From: CP2-2F sp034432555
GTDB lineage: Bacteria; Chloroflexota; Anaerolineae; Aggregatilineales; UBA2796
Assembly: GCA_034432555.1 (NCBI GenBank)
Contig: DAOUBW010000023.1
Coordinates: 1 to 64,000, forward strand
Length of the DNA stretch: 64,000 nucleotides
Reading direction: 5' to 3'
This document shows, in pieces, positions 13,741 through 28,040 of this stretch; the first letter of the stretch is position 1, and every line of letters starts with the position of its first letter. Both the position numbers and the translations under genes were made by a program. The notes beneath the pieces were generated by a model, which saw nothing but the letters and a program-made list of their open reading frames with translations, was not told the DNA's origin and did no database searches.

Positions 13741-16632
13741 ATGCCCGCAGGACTGAGCGGCTTCCTCAGGCGAGCAGCCTCGCTTTTGCTAGTTGGCGCA
13801 ATGCTCTTGCTCTCGGCGTGTGCCGCATCGCCCCCAACCCCAACCTTACCCGTTGCCCGCACTGTGCCGCCGCGCCCACCTGCGCCCGCCATGCCCGCTA
13901 TCGAGATCGGTGCTGAGGCGTTTGGATTGCCCCTTGCTCAGGATGCCGTAAGCCGCCAACATGCAAAGCCAAGCGTCTTGCTTCAGCAGGGCGATGTGTT
14001 GCGCTTTACAGTGACGCTTCCTGAAGCGGGCGAATTTACCCTTGCCTTCGAGTCTGCCGCGCCCGCCGATGTGCTGAGCGCACCTGAGGGGCAGCTGCGC
14101 GTTAATGACAATTTTCCACACAGTGATTTGCAGCGCGTCATCTTCCCGATCTACTACCGTAATAGCGCGGATGCCTTCCCAAAAGATCGCTACGGCAATG
14201 ATGCACTCATCCGCCAAGTGCGCGATGTGCGCTGGACAACAGCCGCCGTGCGCGATGTCAACTTCAGCCAGCCCTATCCGCTACGCCTAAACTTGCCTGT
14301 CGGACAGCACCACTTCACCTTTACCCTGACTGAAGGCAGTTTGTACGTAGGCAGCGTTCACCTCACGCCATTCACGCCCTATCTCGACTACGCGCACTAT
14401 CTGGAAACGCACGCTACTGCTCCCGTTGCTGAGGACTTTCTGCTCACCCTTGAGGCAGAAAAGCCCACCTATAAAAACGATACAACTGTGCGCCCCACCA
14501 ACAGCCGCGACCTAACAGTGACGCCCTACGACACCTACCGCCTGCTGCTGAACACGCTTGGCGGTGAAAGCTGGAGCAAGAGTGGCAGCGCGGTCTATTA
14601 CACCTTCAACGTCCCGCAGGACGGCTTCTACGCGATCACCTTTCACGCCCAGCAAAACACGCGCAGCAACTTCACCGTTTTCCGCCGCATCACAATCAAT
14701 GGCGAAGTGCCGTTTGAGCAGTTTAACGCACTCCCGTTTCCCTACGCGCCAGAGTGGGTGAATCGGACAGCGCCCTACCACGTTTTTCTGCGGCAAGGCA
14801 CCCATGTGCTGGGCATCGAGGCGACCAACGCGCCCTACCTACCCGCCATCGAGACCATTCAAAAGGCGCTGCGCGATATTAATGCGCTCGCCCTAGAGAT
14901 AAAGAAACTGACCGGCAACCAACGCGATCCGTTCAAGGAATGGGTCATCTCCAACTACATTCCCGATGTTCAAGCGCGCCTGACGACCATCGCCCAAGGC
15001 CTGATTGACGACAAAACTATCCTCTCCGCAATCAACGCGCAAAGCACCTCGCCCGAAATTTTCACCTACCAACTGGCGATTGATAACCTGCTGTTCCTTG
15101 CCGCCGATCCTGATAAGATTCCGATTTACTTAGGGCGCTTTTCGGAGGGCTCAGGTTCGGCGGCGCAGCAGCTTGGTTCGCTGCTGCCACTGCTGCAAAA
15201 CCAGCCCCTTGCATTGGATAAAATCTACATCCATGCGCCGCAAAACGTGCCTGAAGCGCCTTATGTTCCTTTCACCGCCACCCTCTATGACGGCATTCAG
15301 CGCTTCGTGCATTCCTTCGCGCCTGATCCGTATCAATCCATTGGCGCCAGCGCGGATGAGCTAGAGGTATGGGTGAACCGTCCACGCCAGTATGTGGACT
15401 TGCTGCAACTGATGGCGGATGAGTCCTTCACGCCGCAGACGGGCATCCGCGTGAAGTTTTCGATCATGCCCAACGAATCTAAGCTGGTGTTAGCCAACGC
15501 TGCCAACATCCAGCCGGATGTAGCACTCGGCGTTAGCACAAACATTCCCTATGAATTGGCGATCCGCAACGCCCTCTACGATCTACGTACCTTCGCAGAT
15601 TTCGACTCGTTCATCCGCATTTATTCGCCCGGCGCACTGCTCAGCTACATCATAGATGAATCGGTGTATGCCATCCCAGAAACACAAGATTTTTGGGTGA
15701 CGTTCTACCGTAAAGACATCCTGGACTCGCTAGGGCTGCCCGTGCCGCAGACTTGGGACGAGGTTATCGAAATCCTGCCAGAGTTGCAGCGCTTTGGCAT
15801 GAATTACAACACATCGCTTTCAAGCGGCGCAGGGCAGAAAGATTACCTGTTCACCGCGCCCTACCTGTTCAACTTTGGCGCAAAGCTCTACAGCGAGGGC
15901 GGCTTTGCCACAGGGCTGCAAAGTGAGGAAGCGGTCGCGGCGCTTAAGTTCATGGCAGAGAGCTTCACGATCTACGGAATGCCGCTGACTACTGCCAGTT
16001 TCTACGAGAGTTTCCGCTATGGCACGCTGCCGATTGGTGTCTCTAACTTGGAGACCTACGTCAAGCTGATGACGGCTGCGCCAGAGCTTGGCGGCTTGTG
16101 GGAAATCGCCTTGCATCCTGCCACCGTGCTGCCTGATGGCAGGCACAATCGTTATGCGGTTGGCTCCGCACAGACTAGCCTGATGTTCAAGAACACAGAT
16201 AAACCACAAGAGGGCTGGCAATTCCTGAAGTGGTGGATGTCTACCGAGACGCAGACGGAATTTCAGGAACGGCTAATCTTGAACTATGGGCGCGAATATC
16301 TGTGGAGTTCTGCCAATTTAGAGGCATTCAGCCGCCTAGATATCCCTAGAACACATCGGGCAGTCATTTTGGAACAGTGGCAATGGCTGCAAGAGCCTGT
16401 GCGCTTGCCCGGCGGCTACATGCAAGAGCGCGAACTGAGCAATGCTTGGAATCGCATTGTCTTTGATGGCGTTAATCCGCGTGTGGCAATTGACCGATCC
16501 GTGACCATCATCAACCGTGAAATTACCCGCAAAATGGAGGAATTCGGTTACCTGAAGGATGGGCAGCCCGTGCGCGCGTTCAAGATTCCGACCATCGAGA
16601 CGGTGAAAGGATGGATGACCAATGCAGAATGA
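13741..16632 (+). CDS. Large lipoprotein: N-terminal beta domains fused to a solute-binding domain
   Basis: This 963-aa lipoprotein has a signal peptide and lipobox LLSAC (Cys around residue 27). Residues 45-380 look like two beta-sandwich domains resembling carbohydrate-binding or galactose-binding modules (for example YTFNVPQDGFYAITFHAQQN). A helical linker follows. From about residue 535 to the end it is a full family-1 solute-binding domain (TFYRKDILDSLGLPVPQTWD, WQFLKWWMSTETQTEFQERL). Typical binding proteins have 400-450 residues, so this is roughly twice the usual size. ATG 13741 has GGAG nine bases upstream; in-frame TTG 13735 and GTG 13738 are possible. It overlaps the next permease gene by 11 bases and is presumably its binding partner. 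Confidence 0.8.
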   Translation: MPAGLSGFLRRAASLLLVGAMLLLSACAASPPTPTLPVARTVPPRPPAPAMPAIEIGAEAFGLPLAQDAVSRQHAKPSVLLQQGDVLRFTVTLPEAGEFTLAFESAAPADVLSAPEGQLRVNDNFPHSDLQRVIFPIYYRNSADAFPKDRYGNDALIRQVRDVRWTTAAVRDVNFSQPYPLRLNLPVGQHHFTFTLTEGSLYVGSVHLTPFTPYLDYAHYLETHATAPVAEDFLLTLEAEKPTYKNDTTVRPTNSRDLTVTPYDTYRLLLNTLGGESWSKSGSAVYYTFNVPQDGFYAITFHAQQNTRSNFTVFRRITINGEVPFEQFNALPFPYAPEWVNRTAPYHVFLRQGTHVLGIEATNAPYLPAIETIQKALRDINALALEIKKLTGNQRDPFKEWVISNYIPDVQARLTTIAQGLIDDKTILSAINAQSTSPEIFTYQLAIDNLLFLAADPDKIPIYLGRFSEGSGSAAQQLGSLLPLLQNQPLALDKIYIHAPQNVPEAPYVPFTATLYDGIQRFVHSFAPDPYQSIGASADELEVWVNRPRQYVDLLQLMADESFTPQTGIRVKFSIMPNESKLVLANAANIQPDVALGVSTNIPYELAIRNALYDLRTFADFDSFIRIYSPGALLSYIIDESVYAIPETQDFWVTFYRKDILDSLGLPVPQTWDEVIEILPELQRFGMNYNTSLSSGAGQKDYLFTAPYLFNFGAKLYSEGGFATGLQSEEAVAALKFMAESFTIYGMPLTTASFYESFRYGTLPIGVSNLETYVKLMTAAPELGGLWEIALHPATVLPDGRHNRYAVGSAQTSLMFKNTDKPQEGWQFLKWWMSTETQTEFQERLILNYGREYLWSSANLEAFSRLDIPRTHRAVILEQWQWLQEPVRLPGGYMQERELSNAWNRIVFDGVNPRVAIDRSVTIINREITRKMEEFGYLKDGQPVRAFKIPTIETVKGWMTNAE

Positions 16633-17581
16633 GACGCTTCTGACGCTGCCCGCCAGCGCCACCACACGCCCGCACAGCAGAAATATCTTCCGCGCTTGGC
16701 TGAACAAAGAAGGGAGCGCTTATGCCTTTCTTTCCCTGTATGGGCTGCTGTTCATCATCTTCATTGTGGTGCCGGTGCTGGCAGCCGTGCTGCTTTCCTT
16801 CACCTTTTTCGATACCATTCAGCCGCCGCAATTCATCGGGCTGCGTAACTACATCACGTTGGTGACGCAAGACGATACCTTCATGCGCTATGTGTTGCCC
16901 AACACCATCCAATTCGCGGTGATTGTCGGACCGGGCGGTTATGCGCTCGCCTTCTTTCTGGCATGGGTGCTGGCACAACTGCCCAAATTTCCGCGCACCA
17001 TCTTCGCCTTGATCCTCTACTCGCCTTCTATGACGGCTGGTGTGGCGATGGCGGTTGTTTGGAAAACGCTCTTCAGCGGCGATCAGAGCGGCTATCTGAA
17101 CAGTTTTTTGATGAGCCTACGGCTGATCCAAGAGCCGATCCAATGGCTGCAATCGCCACAGTACCTGATGCCGATCATGATTGTAGTCACTTTATGGAGC
17201 AGCATGGGCATCGGCTTCTTGGCAATGTTGGCAGGCATCCTAGAGATTAACCCAGAACTCTATGAGGCAGCCGCACTGGATGGCATGAAAAGCCGCTGGC
17301 AAGAGATTTTCTTCATCACCATCCCATCCATGAAGCCACAAATGCTCTTTGGCGCGGTGATGGCGATTGTCGGCACGTTTCAGGCAGGCGCTATCGGCGT
17401 CACGCTGTCGGGCAGCAACCCAACGCCTCGCTACGCCGGGCAGCTCATCGTCAACCACATTGAGGACTACGGCTTTCTGCGCTACGAGATGGGCTATGCC
17501 GCCGCCGTTTCGGTGGTCTTGCTGCTGATGGTGTTGTTCTTCACGCGTGTTTCTAACCGCTTGTTTGGCAGTGAGGCATAA
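16622..17581 (+). CDS. Sugar ABC transporter permease (MalF type), pair 1
   Basis: This 319-aa membrane protein has about six transmembrane helices after a short N-terminal tail. The EAA loop reads ELYEAAALDGMKSRWQEIFF (around residue 220), the contact site for the shared ATPase. It forms a heterodimer with the permease at 17586. No ATP-binding subunit is encoded in the window, so a multitask MsmX-like ATPase elsewhere is assumed. Confidence 0.9.
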   Translation: MQNETLLTLPASATTRPHSRNIFRAWLNKEGSAYAFLSLYGLLFIIFIVVPVLAAVLLSFTFFDTIQPPQFIGLRNYITLVTQDDTFMRYVLPNTIQFAVIVGPGGYALAFFLAWVLAQLPKFPRTIFALILYSPSMTAGVAMAVVWKTLFSGDQSGYLNSFLMSLRLIQEPIQWLQSPQYLMPIMIVVTLWSSMGIGFLAMLAGILEINPELYEAAALDGMKSRWQEIFFITIPSMKPQMLFGAVMAIVGTFQAGAIGVTLSGSNPTPRYAGQLIVNHIEDYGFLRYEMGYAAAVSVVLLLMVLFFTRVSNRLFGSEA

Positions 17582-17585
17582 GCCT

Positions 17586-18502
17586 ATGCGTAGCTATACT
17601 GTGGGCAAGCGCACAAGCCACCGTTTTAACAAAATGCACAACGCGGGCATGAATCCACGCGGCTTTCACGTCAGCCAGATAAAGTTTTACGTCCTGCTGC
17701 TGCCGCTATCTGCCCTGATGCTGCTGCCGATCATCTTTATTTTTTCAAGCGCCTTTAAGCCGCTGGATGAACTGTTTGCCTATCCGCCGCGTTTCTTTGT
17801 GATCAACCCAACCTTTAAGAATTTCACCGACCTGTTCTCAAGGATGTCCAGTTCAGGCGTTCCCGTCAGCCGCTACCTGTTCAACAGCGTGCTGATCACG
17901 CTTGCCACTGTGGCGGCGTCTATCATGGTCTCCAGCATGGCAGCCTACGCGCTCTCTAAAAAGCGCTTCGGACTCAAGCGCACCTTGTTTGCCATTAACA
18001 ATGTGGCGCTCATGTTCGTGCCGATTGCCGTCACCATTCCGCGCTTTTTGGTGATTGAACGGCTAAACCTGCTCGATACATTTTGGGTGCATGTTTTGCC
18101 CGTCCTAGCGCTGCCTGTTGGGCTGTTCTTGCTCAAGCAGTTTATAGATGGCGTCCCTGATGAGGTCATTGAGGCAGCGCGCATTGATGGCGCCGCCGAC
18201 TGGCAGATTTATTGGCGCATCATCCTACCACTGATCCGCCCGGCGCTTGCGACCATTGCCATCCTCACCTTTCAGGCGGCGTGGAACAATGCGGATACGT
18301 CGGCACTCTACATTAACCATGAAAACTTGCGGACGTTTGCTTTTTACCTGACTACGCTGACCACAACGACGACGGGCGCTAACGCCGTCGCTGGGCAGGG
18401 CATCGCCGCTGCTGCCGCGCTGATCATGTTCTTGCCCAACCTGATCATCTTCATCTTTTTGCAAAGCCAAGTGATGAGTACCATGACGCATTCGGGGCTG
18501 CG

Positions 18503-18506
<4 letters not shown>
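17586..18506 (+). CDS. Sugar ABC transporter permease (MalG type), pair 1
   Basis: This 306-aa membrane protein has six predicted helices and the EAA loop VIEAARIDGAADWQIYWRII around residue 195. I start it at ATG 17586, four bases after the previous stop; the frame is open further upstream inside the previous gene. It partners the permease at 16622 and overlaps the next gene by four bases. Confidence 0.9.
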
Positions 18507-20513
<2,007 letters not shown>

Positions 20514-20521
<8 letters not shown>

Positions 20522-22673
20522 GTGCAATCTTCACAAGCTATTGCTGGCAGGGCTGCTCTTGGCAAGCCTTGTGCTTTCGGCAAGTGTTGCCCAAGCGCGC
20601 CCGCCTTGGCAGGGCATTCCCGAATCCTACCAGTTGGTGGCTGACAATGACGGGTTCCAACTCTACGTTGATTTCACGACCCTTGCCTTCAAAGTGCGCG
20701 ATAAGCGCACCGACTATGTGTGGCACTCTGGCATTGATGCGTTGGCAGAAGGCGACCGCCTGAACAGATCGTGGCAGGCGTTTGCCCAAAGCGGCATCAG
20801 CCTTGAATACCTTGATGAACGGGCTATCAACAAGCGCATCTCGATCACCAACAGCGCGCACACGCTGACCGTAATGCCCATCCCGCAAGGCGTTTCGGCA
20901 CAGCTCACCTTCCTAGATTATGAGATCAGCCTTGCGATCAGCTTGCAGCTTGAGGCGGACGGCGTGCGCGTAGCTGTGCCGTTCGCTTCGATTCGGGAGG
21001 GCAATCCGAACTCACGGCTTGGGCTGCTGTACCTGTATCCTTTCTTTGGTGCCACACGTGGTAGCAGCACAAACGGTTATATGTTCCTGCCGGATGGCAT
21101 TGGCAGCCTGATCCCGTTCGCCGATGCGACCAAGGCAAAAAATATGTTCTATGGGCGCTACTACGGCGCAGATTTGGGCATGATCGGCGTTATGCCCTTC
21201 AATCGCTCTGTGAATCCACCTTTGCCGATCAGCTTTCCCGTCTTTGGGATGGTGCATGGAGAAGGACAAAACGCCTTTTTGACAGTCGTTGAACAGGGTG
21301 CCGCTTACGGTGAGCTTCAGGTGCATCCTGCTGGCATCCTGACCAATTTCAACTTCCTGTACAACGCCTTTATCTATAACCAGAGCTATTTCCAAGCCAC
21401 CAACCGCTCTGGTGCAGGCGTCACCACGCTGCAAAGGCAGCCGAATGCCTTTGATATTGTGATGCACTACCGTTTCCTCAGCGGCGAGGCGGCAAGTTAC
21501 GTTGGCATGGCGCGCAGCTACCAACGCTATTTGTTAGACGCTGGGCGCTTGCACCAACACATGGACTCCAACCCGAACATTGGCATTCGCCTTGAATTTT
21601 TGGGCGGCGATAAAGAACGAGTCTTGTTCTGGGATCGTTTTGTGCCAATGACAACCCTTCGCCAAATGCGCGAGATTCTAGACCGCTTGCAAATCGCTAA
21701 TCCACAGGTCATCTATTATGGCTGGCAGCCGCTAGGCGCTACCACCATGCCGCCGCAGACACTCACGCTGGAAAGTGGGCTGGGTAGCCTAGATGACTTG
21801 CGCGCGTTAGTTGAAAAAATTGAGACGGAAAATGGCTATTTCTGGCTCTATCTTGATCCGCAGGCTGCCTTCTGGGGAGAAGGTGGCTACTCGCCACGTA
21901 ACGATGTGGCGATGGCGATCACGGGCGTCAGCATAGAAGGCTACAGCCGCACCGACAACCACTACTTCACGGTTGATGCCCTTCAGCGGCGCTACACAGA
22001 CCTTGTAAACGACATCGCCGCACGACTAAGGGTTGGCTTGGCGCTGGATAGCATTGGGTCAATGCTCTACACCGATTTTAGGTCAACGCCGCCCTTCAGC
22101 CGAGAGTCAGCACTCATTGCCTACCAAAGGCTGTTGGACGACTCCCCTGTGCGGCTGAGTTTTTACCGCCCTAATGATTATATGTTCGGTAGGGCGGCTG
22201 CTTACTACGATATGCCGCTCGGCAACAACGGCTACATCTACACAAGCGAGTCAGTGCCGTTCTTGCCCATTGTGCTATCGGGCTATGTGCCTTACTACGG
22301 CGGCGCGCTTAACTTTTCGTCCGACCTGCAAGAAGACCTGTTACGCCATGTGGACTTTGGCATTTACCCTTCCTATTTCCTGACCTATGAGGCAACCGCC
22401 AACATGCTGAACACGCGCTCCAATTGGATTTACACCTCCTCCTACGCGCAGTGGGGTGATCAAGTTCGGCAAACCTATCAATGGATGAACGCTTTGCTGG
22501 CGCCCGTGCGTGGGCAGCCCGTCGTTGCCCGCCAAAGGCTGGCAGCGGGCGTTTTTGCCACCACCTACGCCAATGGACGGCAGATCATCGTCAACTACGG
22601 CACACAGCCGTTCACTTATGGCGGACAGCGCATTGAAGCGCGAGATGCTCTGCTTTGGGAGAATGCACCATGA
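20514..22673 (+). CDS. DUF5696-family exported protein
   Basis: This 719-aa secreted protein has a signal peptide ending near ASVAQA (around residue 27). The body resembles DUF5696: a beta-rich N-terminal part (YQLVADNDGFQLYVDFTTL), then a TIM-barrel-like half with FWLYLDPQAAFWGEGGYSPRN around residue 455. The late part has NYGTQPFTYGGQRI. The overall layout hints at a glycoside hydrolase-related fold, but I see no proven catalytic pair. GTG 20514 is nine bases after AGGAGG and overlaps the previous stop. It probably handles sugar at the cell surface for the adjacent importers. Confidence 0.7.
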
Positions 22674-23553
22674 TGAATCGTCGTCACGCTCGCGGTGAGA
22701 TCAGCCTTCGCACGCAGGAAGCCCTGCATGGGTACGCCTTTATTCTGCTGTGGGTGGTTGGTTTTGCCTTGTTCACTGTCTTACCACTGATTGAGACCTT
22801 TCAATACAGCCTGAATCAGGTGACTGTGACCGCCAGCGGCATCACGCTGAACTTTGTGGAATGGGCGAACTACACGCGCGCCCTATTCACCGATCCGAAC
22901 TTTGTGGAACTGCTGATCGGCTACACGGTCGAGACGCTCGTCTCTGTGCCAATTGTGCTGATCTTTGCGATGCTGATTGCGATGTTCCTAAACCTGCGCT
23001 TTCGGTTCAAGAGCGTGTTTCGCACCATCTTCTTTTTACCGATTGTCATCACAAGTGGACCGGTCATTAAAGAGCTGACGGCGCAAGGTGTGGCTTCTGT
23101 GCCGGGCATCACCAATATGGCAGCGGTGAGCGAATTTTTGGCAGAACTGCCAAGCGCGCTGCGTAGTCCGGTGGAATACCTGCTGACTTCGTTCATCCTC
23201 ATCCTGTGGTTTTCTGGTGTGCAAATCCTGATTTACTTGGCAAGTTTGCAGAAAGTAGATCGCAGCATCTATGAGGCAGCCGCCATCGACGGCGCCTCCG
23301 GCTGGGAGGCATTTTGGAAGATCACCTTACCATCGCTTGCTACGGCAACGATGGTCAATGCCGTCTATACCATCGTCACGCTCTCGCATTTCTCTGAAAA
23401 CAAGGTGATCCGCTACATTTACGACCGCACCTACGATGTTCAGGGCGGCATTGGCTACGCCAGCGCCATGTCGTTCATCTACTTCGGCGTGATGATCATC
23501 CTGCTAGGGATAATCTATCTATCGCTGCGGCGTTGGGCGCAAAGGGGACTGCG

Positions 23554-23557
<4 letters not shown>
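22670..23557 (+). CDS. Sugar ABC transporter permease (MalF type), pair 2
   Basis: This 295-aa protein has six membrane helices and the EAA loop SIYEAAAIDGASGWEAFWKI around residue 200. The ATG overlaps the DUF5696 stop and has GGGAG upstream. It is distinct in sequence from the first pair, so the operon encodes two separate importers. Confidence 0.9.
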
Positions 23558-24484
<927 letters not shown>

Positions 24485-24501
<17 letters not shown>

Positions 24502-25768
24502 AGGGCTGTTGATTGTATTCATCCTGCTTTGGGTAGCAGGCGGTGTTCCGCTGCCCGCGCCGCCGCGCCAGAACGCCACATTGGAAACGGTTATCGCCTA
24601 CGAGATGAAGGGCGCTTTTGACTATTTCTGGGAGCAGACCAACACCGATCCGACTAGTGTGGGCTATGGGTTGGTGCGAGATCGCTATCCGGGATCGGCG
24701 GGCATCGCCAGCGTGGCGGCGGTAGGCTTTGCGCTGAGCGCCTATCCTATCGGCGTGGAGAAAGGCTACATCAGCCACGCCGATGGCGCTGAGCGAACTG
24801 CCAAAACGCTTGACACCCTGCTGCGTATGGAGCGGGTGAACGGCTTCTTCTACCACTTTGTGGATATGGCAACAGGGCGGCGTGCATGGAACAGCGAAGT
24901 CTCTAGCATTGATACTGCCATCCTAATGATGGGCGTGCTAACCGCTGGCGACTACTTCGGCGGCGATATCCAGTCCCAAGCGGAGCAGCTTTACCGTGAG
25001 GTGAACTGGGGATGGTTTGTGGATGAGTCACGTACCATGTTCCACATGGCGTATCGCCCTGAGAAAGGCTTTGAGGGTCACTGGGATTTCTACGCTGAGC
25101 AACTGATGCTCTATGTGCTGGCGGCGGGGTCGCCTACTTATCCCACTGACGACAGCTTGTATTACGGCTTTAAGCGCCGTGCGGCTGCCTATGGCAAGGG
25201 TGAGCCATTCATCCATTCGTGGTTCGGATCGCTGTTCACCCATCAATTCAGCCACGCGTGGCTGGATTTTCGCGGCTACCGCGACCGCACAGGCGTAGAC
25301 TGGTTCGAGAACTCAGTGCGGGCGGCAAAGGCACACTATGACTTTGCCGTAGACATGCAAGACACCTACCAAACCTTAAGCCCTGTGGCGTGGGGTTTGA
25401 GCGCTTGCGACGGACCGAACGGCTACAGTGGGCTGTACGGCGCGCCGCCTTCCGGCTACGATAACAGCGCCCATCGCGTAGATGACACCGTCCCGCCGTA
25501 TGCCGCCATCGCCTCGATCCTCTTCCTGCCCGAAGAAGCGGCGCAGGCAATGCTGAACTACTACAGCATCGCACCGCTGAAAGGGCGCTACGGCTTTCGG
25601 GATGCCTACAACCTGAGCAAAAATTGGTATGCCAGCGACGTGATCGGGATTGATAAGGGCATTTCTCTGCTAATGCTGGCAAACTACGAGAATGACTTGG
25701 TCTATAGCATCACCATGAACAATAAACACATCCAGCGCGGGTTAACACAGCTAGGATTAATCCGATAA
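24485..25768 (+). CDS. Secreted PF10091 (GH144-like) glucanase
   Basis: This 427-aa protein has a signal peptide in the first 25 residues, then a PF10091 'glycoamylase' domain with an (alpha/alpha)6 barrel layout. It reads FDYFWEQTNTDPTSVGYGLV, SSIDTAILMMGVL (around residue 140), SPVAWGLSACDGPNGY (around residue 300) and GIDKGISLLML near the end. Characterised GH144 members are endo-beta-1,2-glucanases releasing sophorooligosaccharides. It would cut polymer outside the cell for import. The start is GTG 24485 (GGAAAGG four bases upstream) or GTG 24494. The substrate is inferred from family and from the GH94 neighbour. Confidence 0.75.
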
Positions 25769-25804
25769 CACGGCACACCCATCAAGCACAGAATAGAGCA
25801 ACGC

Positions 25805-26791
25805 ATGACAACCATCCGAGATGTGGCTAAGCGGGCTGGTGTAAGCATCACCACCGCTTCCTACGCACTGAACAACAAAGGCACCATCGGCGAGGCAACC
25901 CGCACGCGCGTGCGCGAGGCAGCCGAAGAACTGAACTACGCGCCGAACGCCTTTGCCCGCCACCTGAAAAAGCGCAAAACACACACACTTGGCGTCTTTA
26001 TCACCCGCTTTGGCGGTGCATTCTATGAGGAAATCCTAGAGGGCATTCACAACGTCATTTTGGAGACAACCGATTATGAACTGCTGGTCTGCCCGGAAAG
26101 CCGTTCTACACGGCGTATGCTGCTGCACCGCCAAGTGGACGGCGCTATTGTCTTTGATTCCAAAATCCCGAATGAGGCGGTGCTGAAATTAGCTTCTCAC
26201 CGCTTCCCTATCGTCGTTTTGGATCGCTTCCTGCAAAGCGATTTCATCCTACCGCTGCTGCTGGATAATACAACGGGCGTGCGAGGTGCTTTTCAGCACC
26301 TGTACCAACAAGGCTTTCGCAAACTAGCCTTTCTGGCAGGCGCAGTTGATTCCTTTGATAACGCTGAGCGTATGGCAGCTTTCTTGGCAGAGGCTGATCA
26401 GCATGGGCTGGCTGTGCAGTGCTATCAGGGGCGGTTCACCGAACACTCCGGCTATGAGGTTGCCACACACATTATCCAGACCAATCACCGCCCAGAGGCA
26501 GTCTTTTGCGCCAACGATCAGATGGCAATCGGCTTTCTAAGGGCAATGCAAGCCCATCAGCTTCGCGCTCCTGAAGATATCGCAGTGGTCGGCTTTGATG
26601 ATATTCTCCTCTCGCGCTACATGCAGCCGTCCCTCTCGACGGTGGGCGCCTCGCGCTTTGAATGGGGAACCCTTGCCGTACAGCAGTTGATCAACCTGCT
26701 GGATGCCGAGAAGCCTTTCCAGTTACAACGTATTCCTACACACTTCATCCCGCGCCAATCGTCCACCTTGAAAAGCGAGACCCTCGATTAA
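25805..26791 (+). CDS. LacI-family transcriptional regulator
   Basis: This 328-aa protein has the LacI helix-turn-helix at residues 1-50 (TTIRDVAKRAGVSITTASYA) and a hinge with HLKKRKTHTLGVFI. The periplasmic-binding-protein-like sugar domain includes VFCANDQMAIGFLRAM and DIAVVGFDDILLSRYM. It lies between the two PF10091 genes and should control this locus through the operator at 12010-12027. The ligand is probably the imported oligosaccharide. Confidence 0.9.
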   Translation: MTTIRDVAKRAGVSITTASYALNNKGTIGEATRTRVREAAEELNYAPNAFARHLKKRKTHTLGVFITRFGGAFYEEILEGIHNVILETTDYELLVCPESRSTRRMLLHRQVDGAIVFDSKIPNEAVLKLASHRFPIVVLDRFLQSDFILPLLLDNTTGVRGAFQHLYQQGFRKLAFLAGAVDSFDNAERMAAFLAEADQHGLAVQCYQGRFTEHSGYEVATHIIQTNHRPEAVFCANDQMAIGFLRAMQAHQLRAPEDIAVVGFDDILLSRYMQPSLSTVGASRFEWGTLAVQQLINLLDAEKPFQLQRIPTHFIPRQSSTLKSETLD

Positions 26792-28030
26792 ATGGATACA
26801 CAGACCATCCTTCAGCGTGAATTAGAAGGATCAATAGCCTTCTTCTTGGACTTTACCAACCGCGATCCGCACAGCCCAGGCTTTGGGCTAACCGTGGATG
26901 CCACCAAGCAGCCGAAGGTCGCTTCCATCGCAGCGACTGGGTTCGCGCTCACAGCATGGGTGATCGCCAGCGAGCGCGGTCTTTTGCCACACCAAGCGGC
27001 GCTTGATCTCACACGCGGCACGCTGCACACCCTTCTTCAGCGCGCCAGCCACCATCGCGGCTTCTTTGCCCATTTCCTGCACATGGAAAGCGCGCAGCGC
27101 GTGGGCAAATGCGAATACTCCACCATTGATACCGCCCTTTGTTTGAACGGCGTCATTACAGCAGCCGCCTACTTTCAGGACTCACAAGTGCGCGAGTTTG
27201 CCCAAGCCCTTCTGGAGCGGGTGGATTGGCACTTCCTTGTTTTTGAGTGCGACGGGCAGATGCGCTTTCGTATGGCATATAACCCAGATCGAGAGGGTGA
27301 TTATGTAGATGATCAGCCAGGCTTCATCAGCCAGTGGGATATGGCGGCTGAACAAAAGATGATGTATCTGCAAGCTGCTACGCGCCTAGCGCCCGATCTC
27401 GCTCGACGGCTCTATCGGGGCTTTCGGCGTGATAAAGGGCATTGGGATGGGCATGAAATCATCATCACGCCCGGCGGTACCCTGTTCGTCTACCAGTTCA
27501 GTGAGGCTTGGTTGGATACAGGGCGCTACCTTGACCCTGACGGTGTTGATTGGTTCAACAACACGCGCTGGGCAGCCCTTGCCAATCGGGCATTTTGCAT
27601 CGCGCACGCCGATCAGTTCAAAACCTATCACGCCGAAAGTTGGGGGCTGAGCGCCGGTGATAGCCCGTGGGGCTACGAAGTAGCAGGCAGCACGCCTGCA
27701 CACCATGCGCCGCATCACAGCGGCACGGTCTCTATCTACAGCGCGCTTTCATGCTTACCCTTCATCCCAGAGGAAACGCTGGCAATGGTGAACTACCTCT
27801 TTCACCAACAGCCGCAAACATGGGGAAACTATGGCTTTTTCGACGCCTATAACCTGAGCGTTACGCCGCCTTGGTACAGCCAAGCGCTCTATGGCATAGA
27901 CAAAGGCTGCTCGCTGCTGATGATCGAGAACTATCTGAGCAAGCTGGTGTGGAATATCTACACCAACAGCCGCCCTATTCAGGAGGCGCTGCACATTTTG
28001 CAATTTACCGAGCGCGCCAGCACCCAGTAA
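26792..28030 (+). CDS. Cytosolic PF10091 (GH144-like) glycosidase
   Basis: This 412-aa paralogue of the secreted enzyme at 24485 has no signal peptide. It keeps the domain landmarks: STIDTALCLNGVI (around residue 113), HAESWGLSAGDSPWGYE (around residue 280) and GIDKGCSLLMIENY near the end. It should act on imported oligosaccharides. The start codon follows the LacI stop directly. Whether it cuts beta-1,2 bonds is inferred from family. Confidence 0.75.
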   Translation: MDTQTILQRELEGSIAFFLDFTNRDPHSPGFGLTVDATKQPKVASIAATGFALTAWVIASERGLLPHQAALDLTRGTLHTLLQRASHHRGFFAHFLHMESAQRVGKCEYSTIDTALCLNGVITAAAYFQDSQVREFAQALLERVDWHFLVFECDGQMRFRMAYNPDREGDYVDDQPGFISQWDMAAEQKMMYLQAATRLAPDLARRLYRGFRRDKGHWDGHEIIITPGGTLFVYQFSEAWLDTGRYLDPDGVDWFNNTRWAALANRAFCIAHADQFKTYHAESWGLSAGDSPWGYEVAGSTPAHHAPHHSGTVSIYSALSCLPFIPEETLAMVNYLFHQQPQTWGNYGFFDAYNLSVTPPWYSQALYGIDKGCSLLMIENYLSKLVWNIYTNSRPIQEALHILQFTERASTQ

Positions 28031-28040
28031 GGAAAAGATC

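Noticed and set aside
13846..16221. Long antisense frames within the lipoprotein gene
   Set aside because: The plus-strand protein has a continuous signal peptide, domains and operon context; the antisense frames have none.
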